From: Gliomastix tumulicola
Taxonomy: Eukaryota; Ascomycota; Sordariomycetes; Hypocreales; Bionectriaceae
Assembly (NCBI GenBank): GCA_001599755.1
Contig: BCHX01000008.1
Location: 2,046,001 to 2,110,000, forward strand
Direction of reading: 5' to 3'
DNA: 64,000 nucleotides
Position 1 is the stretch's first letter, and every line of letters begins with the position of its first letter. Under the pieces are notes generated by a model, which did no database searches, was not told the origin of the DNA, and saw only the letters and a list, made by a program, of their open reading frames with translations. Below are positions 11,680-24,060 of this stretch, in pieces. The translations under genes and the position numbers were made by a program.

Positions 11680-13360
11680 GGTGTCTGTGGTTGATTGATT
11701 GATTGATTGATTGTTTTTCTAGTATCGAAGTCGTTGGATAAGTAGTACTAGTAGGGTGGTATCGCGATCACGGGAGATCAAGAGGATGTGGCAGCACTCA
11801 ATACACGAAAGAGGCGGGGGAGGGCAGCTTATATACATCAAATGCAGGCAGGCAACACCCCCCAGGATGACCTCAACGCAACGTCACTGCCCATCACGCA
11901 GGCAAGTGGTGTGCATCCTGACCTGCGCGGATCGTTTGTGTGGGAGGGTGGCGTGAGGGAGAGACAGGCGATGGTTAGGCGATCACCCAGGCAGTCCAGT
12001 CCCCTCAGTCACCAACCAACCTTGCAAGTAGAAAACATGGACCATAGCCACCACGCCTGCCTGTGAACGGTTCGCGGCCTAGATTGCCGGCTGCATTTGG
12101 GGGACGAGCCCACATGTCAGACGGCTCCGAAAGCTCGATTGGACGGAGGCCGGCGAGGATTGGCCCCCAACATACCGCGTTGGTCTGGTGGTGGTAAGAC
12201 GGACCGCCATGACTGCATAGAAAGCGCGAGCAACAAAGCAGGTAAATGGTATGCGAATAAGCGGAAGGCAAGGCCAACACGGTCGACGCTTGGCAATGCC
12301 CGTTCCTGAGGGCCCTTCCAAAAGGACCCGAAAGAGCCCGAGGAAAGATTGAGGCAGAGCCTCAGAACGTGGGCGGGATGAGGCCCGTCGTGTGGTTCAC
12401 GCGCGGGCGATGCTTACCTTACCTAGAACGAGGCGAGGGCTTTGACAGTTCCAAGAGTGGGATCTTTGGGTGGGAGTGGTTCGCCGGTTCGCCGGATGGA
12501 GGTGAAGGGTTTCGCTGAGGAGGAGGCTTGGCCGCTTCTTTGAGTCACCGTAGGTGTGGCCTTTTTATCCGGCCGGTGGGCGGTCGTTGGTGAACCAACT
12601 TACTCGTGCTTGGCCGCCTTTTTGGTCGGGTCGTCTCTGGTGACCCAATTGGACTGAGACCGTCCAACGGGACAGCTTTACCCGACACCGAACTTGCCCG
12701 GCGAAGGCCAGAGCCGTCAGTTGCAGCCGTGAAGGCGCCCTCACCTTGCCACTCCCACGGCCGATGGAATGGCGGTCTGCAGGTCGAGAGCCAAGCTGCA
12801 AGGCGAGATGATGTGAGATGTTTGGGGTGTCACATCGACGGTGAGAGTGGGGGACGCAACCCTCCTCTGCTTGACGTGTTTGCTGCCATCAGCTGCCCCC
12901 GTGCATGCTGACAGGCCCTGCAATCAATCGCCTAGGGCTAGTCGTCGAGATCGCAAGTTAAGCATCTAGATATAGGCTCCGAAGTTCCCAGCTTTGTGTC
13001 ACCCAGTTCAGTTGTGCCCTGGATTGATGGAAAGTTTGAAAAGTGCGAGGTCCGGCGTTCCAGCTTAGCTAAGCTTGAGCTTCTGGAGCTCTGAAGCTTC
13101 AGTGGCTTGGGAATAGCCGGGCGGCGCTGTGATTGGTTCAAATCCCGTCGATTTCCGAGAGCTTCAGTGGAGTTGACATCATCCGCTCGTAGATCGACAA
13201 ATAATCCTTCGTCACATCATCCATCCCTCTCCACCGCCGTCACCCATTCGCCCGTCTAGAGTCAAGATACTCGATACCCGGTACGCATCTCTGACTTGTG
13301 CTCAATTCTCCTCCAGACGACTGTTCTAACCGACTCTCTGTGCATACAGACATCATCACC
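11680..13360. other. intergenic, upstream regions of the small ORF and of SOD2
   Basis: No convincing coding frame in 1.7 kb. A TTGA tetranucleotide run lies at 11691-11713. Some ORFs of 60-100 codons occur on both strands but none has a domain, a coherent exon structure or conserved-looking composition. The right part should hold the promoter and 5' leader of the superoxide dismutase gene. Confidence 0.5.
11691..11713. repeat. TTGA tetranucleotide microsatellite
   Basis: Perfect run of TTGA/GATT units, immediately upstream of the minus-strand start codon at 11679, where it would lie in the 5' leader as CAAT repeats. Confidence 0.9.
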
Positions 13361-14226
13361 ATGGCCTCCGCTCTCCTCCGAACCACGCCCGCCCTCCGCG
13401 CAGGCCTCCGTGCCTCCGTCGCGAAGCCTGCCTTCGCTGCGGCCGGCACCAGCTTCGTCCGCGGCAAGGCCACATTGCCCGATCTCTCCTGTAAGCATGC
13501 ATACCTTCCCGGAAGGGGTACGTGTCCGGATGCAGAAAAAAAAAGAAGCTGACAAGGCTCGGCCAATCGCACACAAGACGACTACGGCGCCCTCGAGCCC
13601 TACATCTCCGGACAGATCATGGAGCTCCACCACTCCAAGCACCACCAGACCTACGTCAACGGCCTCAACGCCGCCGTCGACGCCATCGGCGAGGCCACGG
13701 CCAAGGGTGACAGCGTCGCTGCTGCTGCCCAGGCGCCTCTGCTCAACTTCCACGGCGGCGGCCACCTGAACCACAGCCTCTTCTGGGAGAACCTTGCTCC
13801 CCACGGCAAGGGCGGCGGCGGCGAGCCTGAGGGCAAGCTTCTGGTAAGCAGCATATAGTCCTGCTAGCGGACCCCTCTTTTCTTGTCATTGTGCTGCTTG
13901 ATGCTAACGGCGCAAATCATATGTAGACCGCCATCAACGAAGACTTCGGCTCGTTCGAGACCCTCAAGAAGCAGGCCAACACGGCCCTCGCCGGCATCCA
14001 GGGCTCCGGCTGGGCCTGGCTCGTCAAGGACAAGACCTCGGGCACGCTCGGCCTCGTCACCCGCCCGAACCAGGACCCCGTCACCGGCAACCTCGAGCCC
14101 CTCCTGGGCATCGACGCCTGGGAGCACGCCTACTACCTGCAGTACCAGAACCGCAAGGCCGAGTACTTTGGCGCCATCTGGGACGTCATCAACTGGGGCA
14201 CCGTCTCCAAGCGCTTCGAGAAATAA
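13361..14226 (+). CDS. SOD2: mitochondrial manganese superoxide dismutase
   Basis: Converts superoxide to H2O2 and O2 in the mitochondrial matrix. Three exons (13361-13490, 13578-13843, 13927-14226) encode 231 aa. Residues 1 to about 37 are Arg/Ala/Ser-rich without acidic residues, a typical matrix-targeting presequence; the mature part starts near TLPDLSYDYGALEPYI. Metal ligands are visible: His61 in LHHSKHH, the His of LNHSLFW, and Asp and His in GIDAWEHAYYLQY. GGGHLNHS favours the Mn type. The start at 13361 has a strong CACCATGG context and gives the presequence directly; an in-frame upstream ATG at 13298 would add 21 residues of unlikely composition. Converges on the trehalose synthase gene, 254 bp between stops. 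Confidence 0.95.
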
Positions 14227-14480
14227 ACGGGGAGAGTGTGGCGGATTTGGTTTGCTGTTAAGATAGTGTACATGTACGTGTCAGCATGTTGAAGAAGAGA
14301 CCCGATGCAAATAATAGCTTCCATGTCCGCGGCCACTGTCGGGTCAGTAGAACTGTCAGATCAAGAGATGTTCGTCAACGTCTTTGTGTGCTGCTTCCCG
14401 TCGGCTTGCATTGATGTGAGCAGAGTGTCTGGACATACTGACTATCAAGGGCAACATCATGAATACAACTACATGGCAAG

Positions 14481-17088
14481 TCAACCCTTCCGTTGGGTAA
14501 ACGCACGCGGGAGACGGTTCTCCCCTTTAGCATACGCCACGCCAACCTCCTCCCTCGCCATGTCATTCACCCACTTCTCCTCCCCCCTCAGCCTCTCCCC
14601 CTCGCCGCCGCGCGTGCACCGATCCGCCAGATAATACCAGCACAGCGCATTGCCCACCGTGCCGACCTCGTCGCTCACGCCGGAGCTCGCCTCCCGGCTC
14701 ATGCGCGCGTGCAGCTCGTCGTCGGTGAACAGCTCCTTCAGATGCCTGGCCACGGCGCCGGCGTCCCCGGGCTCGACGATGAAGCCGTCGACGCCGTCCT
14801 TGATCTGCAGCGGGATCCCGCCCGCGCGCGTCGCGATGACGGGCCGCCCCGCGTGCAGGCTCTCCGACACTTTCACCTCGAACCCTTCGCGCGTCGAGAG
14901 CTGGAGCATGACGTGGGCGTTGGAGATGATGGTGTTGAGGAGCTGGTCGCTCGGCTCGAGACGCATGATGGAGCAGTCGTCCATGAGGTCCGGGTAGAGC
15001 GTCTCGAGCTGCGTCATGGCCTCGTCGAAGATGATGCTTGCGTCTGGGTCGTCGATGGAGCCGTTGCCGCAGCTGTGCGTTTGTTGTTGTCAGCACGAGC
15101 TGTGATGGGACATGGAGTGAGTGAAGTGTCCCTCTGGTTTTGAGACTTACATGCAGAGCTGCGGGACGTCGGTAATGCCGTCTTCCTCACATAGCCGGCG
15201 AAACTGCGCATAGGCGTCGATGACGGTAGGGATGCCCTTTGACGGGTCGAAACGGGCGACCTGGGCGATGTATTTGCCTGTCGTGAAGCTAGTAGTCAGT
15301 AGCTCGTCCTTCACTCTCATCTGTTGGGCCTGTCTTGGTTCTGGCAATTTTGGTCACTCACGGGCAGGCCACGCAAGCTCAGTCCTGAGGAGATTTGTCA
15401 GTAATCGTCAACTGCGTGCGTCCAGTACAAGCCGGCAGAGTCACTCACATCCTCTGAGCATGGCAATGGAGGTTGTAGGCATTGCCATAGTACCCAGTGT
15501 CCCAGCTGTCCATCTTCTTGTTCAGGCCATCCAGCCAGTCCGTCGTCGCCGGCATGTACGCGACCTTGTCACGGGGCACGCTGTGCGGGACGAACGATGG
15601 GATCGGGTGGCTGATGAACATGTCTGCGCCCTTGATGTCTCGCCACAGATACTCCCAGATGTCGTTCTGGGGCGACCCGGGGACGGCGACGAGGTCGCTC
15701 CGGATCTGGATGTGTGAGCGGTAGAGGATCGGTCGGTTGGGCGTCACCTCTCTGATCAGGGGGATGAGCCCTGGCATCTGGGGGTCGTCGATCTAGAACT
15801 CGGGACGTCAGTCTTTCGCTCTGCCTTCAGAGTTAGGGCAGATGGTAACGCAGCCTACCACGATGATGTCCGCACCACCCTCTTCTGGAGGGCGAAGAGG
15901 CCCGCCCTTGGTGAGCCAGTATCGGCGAGCGTTGTCGACAATCCAGTCGACAATCTCGGCCTTCTCGTCGTCCGAGACTTGCTGGTCCGGCTTGCTGACG
16001 CCCTGGAGGATGTTGTGCATGTTCTTGGTGATTCTGAACACGCCGGGCCTCGGCTTGGGAACTAGACAGCGGCGTCAGAGAGCACATCTAGGCGATCCGC
16101 GGGTACATGGCATCAGTAAACATACCGTACCAAGACAGGTTGACCCCCGCAAGCCGCGAGAGCCTGACGAGAGCATGGCGCATCAGAGCCACGCCGCCGC
16201 CCTGGGGCGTGCTGCTGAAGAAGGCCATCTTGACCTTGCGGTCGCGCAGCTTCTGGCGGTAGTGCATCACGCAGTCCCAGGTCTTCTGCCCACAGGTCGT
16301 CTTGTAGTCGTCCAGGCTGAGCATCGTAGCGCGGAAGGACGCGTCCGTCTCGACGACGCCGCGGAAGCCAACTTGAAGCAGCGGGGACAGGGACGGGCCG
16401 AAGTTCCTGTCAAGTTCATAAATAAATAAGCTTGCATCAGTTCATCTCGGTAGTAGAAGCGGCTTGTTCTGCTGAACTTACAAGATGCACTTCCGGGCCA
16501 TCGAGTCAGCCTGCTCCTCGACGCCCTTGATATCCCAGAAACAAGACGCCGCGTCGTCGGCGTGCTCGTCATCGGGCCTCATGACGATGGGCACGATGTC
16601 CAGGTCGAGCCAGAGCTTGGAGCACAGACGAGGGCTCATCTGCTTGAGCGTGGTCGGCAGTCCGGCGCCGAGGAACTTGATGAAGTTCTCGCGCTCGTAC
16701 TTCCTGATGCCCTCCACGATGCGCTCGGCAAGCATGTCATGGTCCTTGCTCTTCTTCTTCTCCTCGTCGCCATCGTCTTCATTCAAGGAGATGTGTCTGA
16801 CGGCGTAGTCGAGGAGGTAGACGGTGTTATGGGCGGACAAGGCAATGGCCACAGTCGATGGGTCGATGAAGACGGCTGAGAGGCCGAGGTACAGAGTCTG
16901 CGGAAGAGACGGTCAGCGATGTTACCAATGTGCTCGTTCACCAGGAGCATGGGGCCTACAGTGAGAGCCGGGCCGAAGTGAGTCTTCTTCTCGAGGGCGA
17001 TGCTCATGCGCCTCTTGACGTGAGTAGACTCGGAGACGGAGAAGCGCCTCTTGGTAGGGACGTGGTCCACCGCTGTCATCGCCGCCAT
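14481..17088 (-). CDS. ccg-9: ccg-9-type trehalose synthase / trehalose phosphorylase (GT4)
   Basis: Retaining glycosyltransferase related to Neurospora clock-controlled gene 9 and to basidiomycete trehalose phosphorylase; makes or cleaves trehalose using glucose 1-phosphate. Eight exons: 17088-16960, 16897-16482, 16406-16126, 16061-15859, 15792-15449, 15384-15362 (23 nt), 15277-15151 and 15072-14481; 704 aa. Evidence: STPQGGGVALMRHALVRL near the donor-binding loop, ITKNMHNILQG, IDDPQMPGLIPLI, YRSHIQIRSDL, VARFDPSKGIP, and the GT4 signature STREGFEVKVSESLHAGRPV. The start at 17088 is preferred for its GACCATGGC context; an in-frame ATG five codons upstream (17103) is possible. No signal peptide. 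The clock-control label rests on the Neurospora orthologue, not on anything seen here. Confidence 0.9.
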
Positions 17089-18448
17089 GGTCGCTATCGT
17101 CAATGCTATCTCGGTACAGAAGATTGTAGATATTCAAGTCAACAGACCAAAGTGGTTGAGAGAAACACGAGCTGCCAGCATCACAGTTGCCTCGCGGGAG
17201 CTTATATCCCATCCAGCCATCACATAACTCAATCCCCTCCCCTCCCCCCCTTTCAGAATACATCATGAGCTGACGAGGGTGCCGACCTTCCCGCGCAAAC
17301 TCGCCGCCCCGGAATTCAGCTCTGGCATTGCATCATCCACATGACGATAGCCTTTACTCCAGGCTAGAATAGTCGGTTATTCCTCGCCCTAGCCTCTCTT
17401 CCCCTCATCGCGTTCGTGTCTCTGCCTAGCGCTGGCTAGGAACCGATAGCTCGAACTTTGATGAGACGCTCACTCACACCAGGGACTGTTTGCGTGCCTT
17501 TGCCATCGAAGCAGGGAAACTCGTGTCAATACTAGGTAGTGTAGACGAGCTTTGGGTGGGATTTCCTCGTGACTCTGGTCAGGTGGGTGGAATATCAGCC
17601 CACAGACCCGACCAACGCACACACTGGCGTGATCCTGTATCCGGGACTCTCCTCGGCAGTCGTACTCTCTTGCCACCAGAATCATTCCATCCGCCTCACG
17701 AAATGCAGATGACGATCGAATATTGCCGTCCTCCCCCCAGAATGAACCTCCCAGATCGCCGTCCGCCTCACCCTCAAGACTCTGCAGTCCGCCAAGTGGC
17801 AAGGCGGCCGCCCCCGATCATGGCAGACTCGCCTTCCTGTCAAAATTCCCATGACACAACATGCTGTGTCCTCAAACGTCTCATCGACTGGCTATCCTCA
17901 CACGACCCCGAGGACGCTGCGACGATGCTCAGATCGTCGTGGCACATGACAACCACGCGGGGCGGTTCACACGATGCCTGTGGCGCCCTCCCTTCCTCCC
18001 TCCCTCCCTCCTCCTCCGAGGAAATCAGACCACCCGAGGCCTATCTATGACGGCTACATTTTTTTCATTCATCTTCCCATGGTCAAACAACTAAAGGCCG
18101 AGGATGGCAGATGGGCGCTCCGTCTGTGGACGTCGAGTCTTGTCCGTCTCGACGTGCCGAACCATGGAAACAATCACGGACAACTTCTCACCGCAATTGT
18201 TGATCAGATTTGTATGATCATCATGCTGTACAGCGGAACAATCTGGAAGGGGAGGGACGTATTATCCCTCCAATTCCCTTCATTTCATCTCATGTGGACA
18301 CTGTACACCGCGAGCCCAGCAAATTCCCACGCCGTTGGCTCGCGCCCTGTGACCCTCCCCCCCGGTTGGCAACAGTGAGAGAGCATCAGCAGGGAACGGG
18401 AGGATCTAGATAGGAAGGACAGGGGGAGGGGCAATCAGGTAAGGGATG

Positions 18449-18475
18449 GGGAAGGGGAAGGGGAAGGGGGAGGCC
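18449..18475. repeat. GGGGAA purine repeat
   Basis: Several tandem GGGGAA units form a purine-only tract. Such tracts can form triplexes or quadruplexes, but nothing else marks it as functional. Confidence 0.7.
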
Positions 18476-19453
18476 CAGCCCGGCTGCTTGGAAGAGTCGA
18501 TCGGAGTTCGGGTTCGCTTGTGGCTCTTGTTCACGTCACGCCAGGACTCGAGATGACATGAAAAGCTGCCGCCCCCCCTCCCTATCGAAGCATTTTCGTT
18601 GGCTCAGGAGCAAAGCACAGACGTTACATGGGGGAGGGGGCAGGGGGAAAGAAACTATTTGCAGTTTATAGAAAGTCCGAAAATTTTCGGGCGGTATTCT
18701 TTGACGGACGGGTCAGAGCTACTGGCCTTGCAGATGGTGGCGGAGGAGAAAAAAAAGCTCGTGCATGCTCACGCAAGCCACTGTGTCCCTCGACACTGCG
18801 AGACGATAGGCTTGTGTGGCAGTGGACTCCATTCTTTTCTCGGGTCAAAGGTCCTCAGTCCTGTCTCTGAGGAAGGGAAAGTCCTTCTTTTGTTTCTCGA
18901 TCTACGGGAGTGGTTGGTGGTGATGACACCCGGCCGTCTGGGCCTCTGTCTCGTCTGCGCCGCGCGTGTCGGGACTCGCCTCTGGCCGCCCAGTCAGAGC
19001 CGCAGAATGCGGCCTCTTTCTCTCACCGCTCATGAGGAGTCCGCGGCGGTCGTTGAGGCGGACAAATCGATTGGCCCAGCCGTGCGCCGTGGCTTGAACG
19101 CCACCGTCCTCGTCCCTCCACCAGGTCAGCCCGCCCTCCCTTTCGTGCGCAAGGATCAGCTGTCTTCTCGTTGAGCATCAGCCATCCGTCCGTATCGACG
19201 TGTGTTGATCCTGGGTCAAGGAGGGGCGAGGGCACGTCGTGATTCAGAGCGAACCAAAGGGGTAGACCGCTTTCCCGTTGAATTTGTTGATTACATTGCC
19301 TTTGCTGCACCGCTGCTATTCGTTTGTCATAGCCGACATTACTCTCATGTCGCTCGCCTCGGAGATTCACAAATGAGGCTTGGTAGATCCTAGCAGGCAG
19401 GCAGATGCAGACCGCCGAGCGGGAGACGAGACCGGAGTTCAAAGGGCTTTGCC

Positions 19454-19475
19454 TTTTTTTTTTTTTTTTTTTTTT
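19454..19475. repeat. poly-T tract, 22 nt
   Basis: Uninterrupted run of T on the plus strand. Not attached to any recognised gene end; no target-site duplication or retroposon body is visible beside it. Confidence 0.9.
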
Positions 19476-20301
19476 GCCGGCCGCGTCCGTCCACAGCGAA
19501 TCATCATCTCCCGGGCACCTCAGATACTGACCCTCCGATCCCTTGCCACGCTCATGCAGCACGCCGAGAGGGGCCATCTACATCGGCACGGACTATTCGA
19601 TGGAATCTTTTCATGTTTCGCATTCACAAGATGCCTGCTGTCCCATGGCGAATCTCGATCGATGCGAATGAGACGGAGAGTCGAGATCTATCAAACAGAC
19701 GGTGAGCATTGTCCCGCCCGTAACATTCTAGACGCTGTCGTGGATCGGGCTAGTCAGAGAGCAGAGGGCAAGGAATCAGACGAGCACATGCATAGAACGA
19801 TCATGGGTAGTAGGTTGCGGTCTAGATTTTGAGATCCGATGCCCCGGCCCCCCCTCCCGTTGATCGGGGGACCAAATCGACGAGCAAAAGGGGAAGAAAA
19901 GGTTTCCGACGGGAGTGACAGACAGGACGGAAAAGGCAGGCAGGCAGGCAGAAGACTCCTGGTGGCTTCCCACATACCCCTCCCCTGTATACCCTGTCTC
20001 TGTCTCTTCTACGATCGAGTCTCTGGCTTGATCCGTGAGACGTTACAGGGGGCATTGACAGACGGGACACGGCCACTCCCTCGAATCTGAAGCGTGAATG
20101 CAGGGAACTTTGAGCCAAGCCAAGTTCCTAGACGACGAGGCGTTTCCGAGTGGTCAAATGTCGCAAAAGAAGATAATTTGCCCCCGAGGACCCCGAGTTG
20201 TGAAGCGTTGATCGACCAGTCGTAGATGTCATGATCAACTGATCAAGAGAGAATGGACAGAAGTTCCATCCCTGTGTCGCCGGGAGAAGGAGAGAGACAA
20301 A

Positions 20302-20346
20302 GAGAGAGACAGAGACAGAGACAGAGACGAGAGACGAGAGACGAGA
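20302..20346. repeat. GAGACA / GAGAC microsatellite
   Basis: Tandem AGAGAC units that grade into GAGACGA units, all purine-rich on the plus strand. Part of the repeat-rich interval upstream of the Zn2Cys6 gene. Confidence 0.85.
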
Positions 20347-21548
20347 TCAAGTGGAACGAGTCCCTTGTAGCCGTGCGGAGCTTATTTTCTAAGACAAATC
20401 TCTGAGTACGGTGAGGACTCGAGGGATGGTTACACAGCTCTGTGGCGCCCTGTCTGGTTACGCATGTCAAGCCCTAATGGGCCAGGGCTACACGATTGGC
20501 CGGCTCTTGATGAACGACTGGGGCGGGCAATCTCGAGACAGAGAATTCTCGCAGGGTGACACGAACCAGAGACAGCGACGACTGGTCGTCAGTGCTTCTG
20601 ATGGCTTGAGGCGACAGAGTGAATTCCGGTACGAGCGCCTATCTTTTCCCGGGGTTTACGTACGATCGTCCAGATGACTGGGAGCAAAAGTACTGACCAT
20701 CATGGGAGGGCCGCGCAAAAGAGATCTTGTCACGCCTCGAAAGCCAACCCCTGGTAGCCCGGTTCTCTAGCCATCGCCCATGCCCACGGTTCGGGAACAA
20801 TGAGCTATATCTGCAGCTGAACTCCGAGCACGGTGCCACGGAACCGATCTCTCGGGGCTGATTCGCTCCCCCGTTGCGTCCTGGGGGGTCACTGACCCTT
20901 GCAAACAAGGCAGAATGGTGTGCATGTCATGTCCTTTTCCGCTCAGGACGTCCCTATTCGCTGCCGACGGGCGGACGACTGCAGCAGGGCGCCACTTCAT
21001 GCGGCCTGCACCTCTGGCCTATTGTCATTCGTCTCTTTTGGGGAGGGACTGGCGGTCTTCGTGTTCTTTCTGTCTCGCGTCGTCACTCCTTGGTGTCTTC
21101 CTGCGGGCCCGTTGCCGCGACCTCCCCTCCTTTGATGCTCATGTTTTCCCATGCGAAGGGTCGCATTTGTCGCCTTTCTCTGTGGCTTCTCGGAATGCCG
21201 ACGTCCCGTCATAGGCCAGCCGTCCTCTGCCTGTCCAGTCCCTGCGCGTCGTCTGTCCTATCTCTGTGCCCCCTTATCCATAATCTCTCAGGACACTCCC
21301 CCCCTTGGATCCCCACCCGGCGATGATGGCCTGCAGGCCCTCGCCTAATGAGCTCTTCGAGAAGGGTGATACTTTCCCATCTTTTGTAATCTTCTGGTGA
21401 TCCTGTCCAGTGTCCTGTCTTGGCCGTCCGTCCCCCCTTACGAGAGGAGAAGGCAGAAGGCCGTTGTCACTCGTTCTTCCTCCCCCGCCGCCGCGCCGCC
21501 GCCGCGACCCGCGTCGTTCATGATCCCGTCACCCCGATAATCTGCAGA

Positions 21549-21589
21549 CACACAGACAGACAGACACACACACACAGAGAGAGAGAGAA
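21549..21589. repeat. ACAC/AGAC/GAGA compound microsatellite
   Basis: CA-, CAGA- and GA-type dinucleotide repeats run together, about 340 bp upstream of the Zn2Cys6 start codon, probably in its 5' leader. Confidence 0.85.
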
Positions 21590-21773
21590 CACGCTTCCCC
21601 CCCGTCCAAGGCCGCCCTCGGTTGCCCTCTCTGAACGTCTGGCACCGGACTCGTTGACGCCATTCCCGTCCCTCGTGTCGCGGTCTCGTTCGAATTCTCG
21701 CCCCCCTCTCTCCCCTCCTTCTGATCATCCTCCAAGGAAACTCCCCATTTCGTGTTTCTTCTCGCCTCGGCTT

Positions 21774-21806
21774 NNNNNNNNNNNNNNNNNNNNNNNNNNN
21801 NNNNNN
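21774..21806. other. assembly gap (33 N)
   Basis: Thirty-three undetermined bases followed by 16 C. The true length may differ because homopolymers often break assemblies. It lies 120 bp upstream of the Zn2Cys6 start codon and does not affect the coding model. Confidence 1.
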
Positions 21807-21926
21807 CCCCCCCCCCCCCCCCTCCCCTCCGTTCGGCGGTCCAGAAAACGGGGAGGAGAGACTTTAAAACCCCTTCCTTCATGTCTTCCCCACCACTGTT
21901 TCTTTCGAAGCGATGGGGCCACGACC

Positions 21927-24060
21927 ATGGCTGATAATGTGATCCGGAAAGCTTGCGATCGCTGTCATACTCAGAAGTTGTGCTGCAAGCGCGTCGGTGA
22001 CCAGCCCTGCGAGCGGTGCACGCGGCTTAGGACCGAATGTAAATCCAGCCCTTCGCTCCGCTATAAAAAGCAGCACCAGAAGCATCACACCTCGCAGCCG
22101 TCCCAGCAGAAACAGAAGCAGCCACAGTCTCAGTCCAAGAAGCACCAGCAACAGCCGCAAAGACATCCTCACCTTCAACCTCAACCTCAGCCTCAGCCTC
22201 AACCTCAACCTCCACCTCCACCCCAATCACAACCACAGCAACAACCACAGCAACCGCAGCAGCAGCAGCAGCAGCAAGAAGACAAGCAGCAACAGCCGGA
22301 ACAGCAACATCCTCCTCAAGAGTCTCAGGCTGGATATAATATCCAGTCGTCTCAACCCTCCCTGCAGCAGCAGCAACAACAACAGTCTCAGCAGCAACAG
22401 CAAGACAACCCCCAGCAACATCATCCGCAACAAGACCAACAAGACCAACACGAGCAACACCAACACCCTCAGCAACAGCCACAGCCACAGCAACAACCCC
22501 CCAGCGCCAAGACGGTGGAGATTCGAAGCAGATCCCCAAAGAGACGACGGACGGACAGCGATCCAAGGCTTGTCCTACCTGACACAGGTCAGTACTTCTC
22601 ATACATGCCCCCCTCCGCCTTTTCATCTCACTCCCCTTCGATGAGCGAACCCCCTCCACCACCCCCGAACCTACCTTCCCCCCTATTCAGGGTTCTTCCT
22701 TGCCGCCCTGCCCTCCGAACGTCACATTGCTCAGAAACACCGACTCACAATGTTTGGCTTGTATTGCCGAATCGCGATGCCAATAGTCTCTGAAGTTGAA
22801 GCGCTCACAGGCCTTTCTCACACATCCGTCGTCACACCAGACCAGGCCGTGGATGGGGTAGGCGGCGGCGGTGAGTTCAACTTCAACTTTGAACAGCTCG
22901 AGCTCTTCGCCACCGGCACAGCAGCTGGCCAACCAGAAAGCTTATCCCTGCCTCTGGTCCCCAACCGGGTCGAGGACTTCCACCACCACCACCACCACCA
23001 CCCTCACCATCCGGGAGGCGGTGTGTTTGTTGCGGCTGACTCGTGGAACCCTCACCATAACCAACATCAACATCAACATCAGCACCTCCAACACCCACAC
23101 CAGCACCAGCACCTCCTTCCTTCATCGTCCTCTGAAGCCTTCACAGGAGGTGTCACGCCCGCCAGTGTCTTCTCCCAACACCCAGACCACCTCACTCCTT
23201 CCAGTCCTGCCCTCCCAGGGCCCCTGACGGGACGAAGCGGCATCTCACACAGCGGCCATACCATCACTGTCGGCACCGGTGGTCCTGAGAAGCGTCAAAA
23301 GTCCTCTCGCCCCAGACACACAAGAAGACAGATCACTCTCAGACAGACCGCCCTTCGACAGGCTATACACTTCAACGCCAGAGAAACATCATCGTCAGTC
23401 AGCTGGATGGCGCAACTATCCGACATCAACGGGCGTCTCCTGGACCTCTCCTCGAAGCTCTCCCAGGTTCAGGAGATAGCCCATACCGGGGCCGGTCCGC
23501 TCACCGACGCGAACGGCATCCCAAGCGGCTTCCCCATCGACCAGATGTTCCAGATCACGCGCGAGGTCGCCGACATCCTGGACCAGCTCGTCGCCACGAC
23601 CCTCGGCGATGACGCCAACAGGGCTCGCCAGGTGCGTCAGGACGTCGCCGACCCGGCCAACGCGATGCTCGTCCTGTCCATCTATGTCCGCCTCCTGGAC
23701 ATGTACCAGCACGTCTTCGACCTTGTCCAGGCCGAGGTCTCCCAGACGATCCCCAGCCCCGACTCGGCCTTTCGCTTCTGGAAGCTGCCCGATGTCACCG
23801 TCGGGTCCTTTGCTGTCGAGTCGTCGCCGTCTCTGCAGATGTCCCTCACCATCCAGCTCGCCGAGGACTTCCTCACGCGCCTCAGCGGCGCGACGGCCTC
23901 TGTGAACGCGTCCATCCGCAACGGCGACGTCTCGCAGCCGGCGGACGGCTTCGCAGGTGCCATTGAGGGCTCGTACGAGGCCGTCAAGGGTAAGGAGGAG
24001 CACCTTCGCAAGCACTTGGTGCAGCTGCGGGCCGAGATCGAAGCTCTTCTTGACGATTAG
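21927..24060 (+). CDS. Zn2Cys6 transcription factor with Gln/His-rich region
   Basis: Nuclear DNA-binding regulator. Exon 1 is 21927-22587; a 199-nt intron (donor GTCAGT, acceptor CAATAG) leads to exon 2, 22787-24060; 644 aa. The binuclear zinc cluster is at residues 10-38: Cys10, 13, 20, 28, 31 and 38 in a C-x2-C-x6-C-x7-C-x2-C-x6-C pattern, close to the AflR-type spacing (CDRCHTQKLCC). Residues about 50-195 are low-complexity Gln/Pro/His runs, followed past the junction by NFNFEQLELF and a His/Gln-rich stretch. The C-terminal 240 residues look folded, with helices and no fungal_trans domain I can recognise. Start at 21927 has a GACCATGG context; the frame stays open 507 nt upstream but without a usable ATG. 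Targets are unknown; it is 14 kb from the polyketide cluster, so no link is claimed. Confidence 0.85.

Larger units (their letters stand above)
17089..21926. other. 4.8 kb gene-poor, simple-repeat-rich interval
   Basis: No ORF here (for example 17490-18050, 18599-19174 or 20874-21326) shows a domain, consistent exon extension or protein-like composition. The right part is CT-rich and contains GA/CA repeats, a 33-N gap and a poly-C run, as expected for a long fungal promoter and 5' leader of the Zn2Cys6 gene. The left end holds the promoter of the trehalose synthase gene. A non-coding RNA cannot be excluded by eye. Confidence 0.5.

Noticed and set aside
13130..13155. tRNA B-box-like GGTTCAAATCC
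   Set aside because: The flanking bases do not form a T-arm stem and no matching A box or acceptor stem lies at the right distance.
13262..13804. 180-codon ORF antisense to SOD2
   Set aside because: Mirror of a strongly codon-biased gene; no independent features.
18599..19577. Overlapping 191- and 184-codon ORFs on opposite strands
   Set aside because: Both are low-complexity or motif-free and include a poly-T/poly-Lys stretch; typical of GC-rich non-coding DNA.
21420..21926. N-terminal extension of the Zn2Cys6 protein
   Set aside because: The open frame crosses the N gap and microsatellites and has no ATG upstream of 21927 in that frame.
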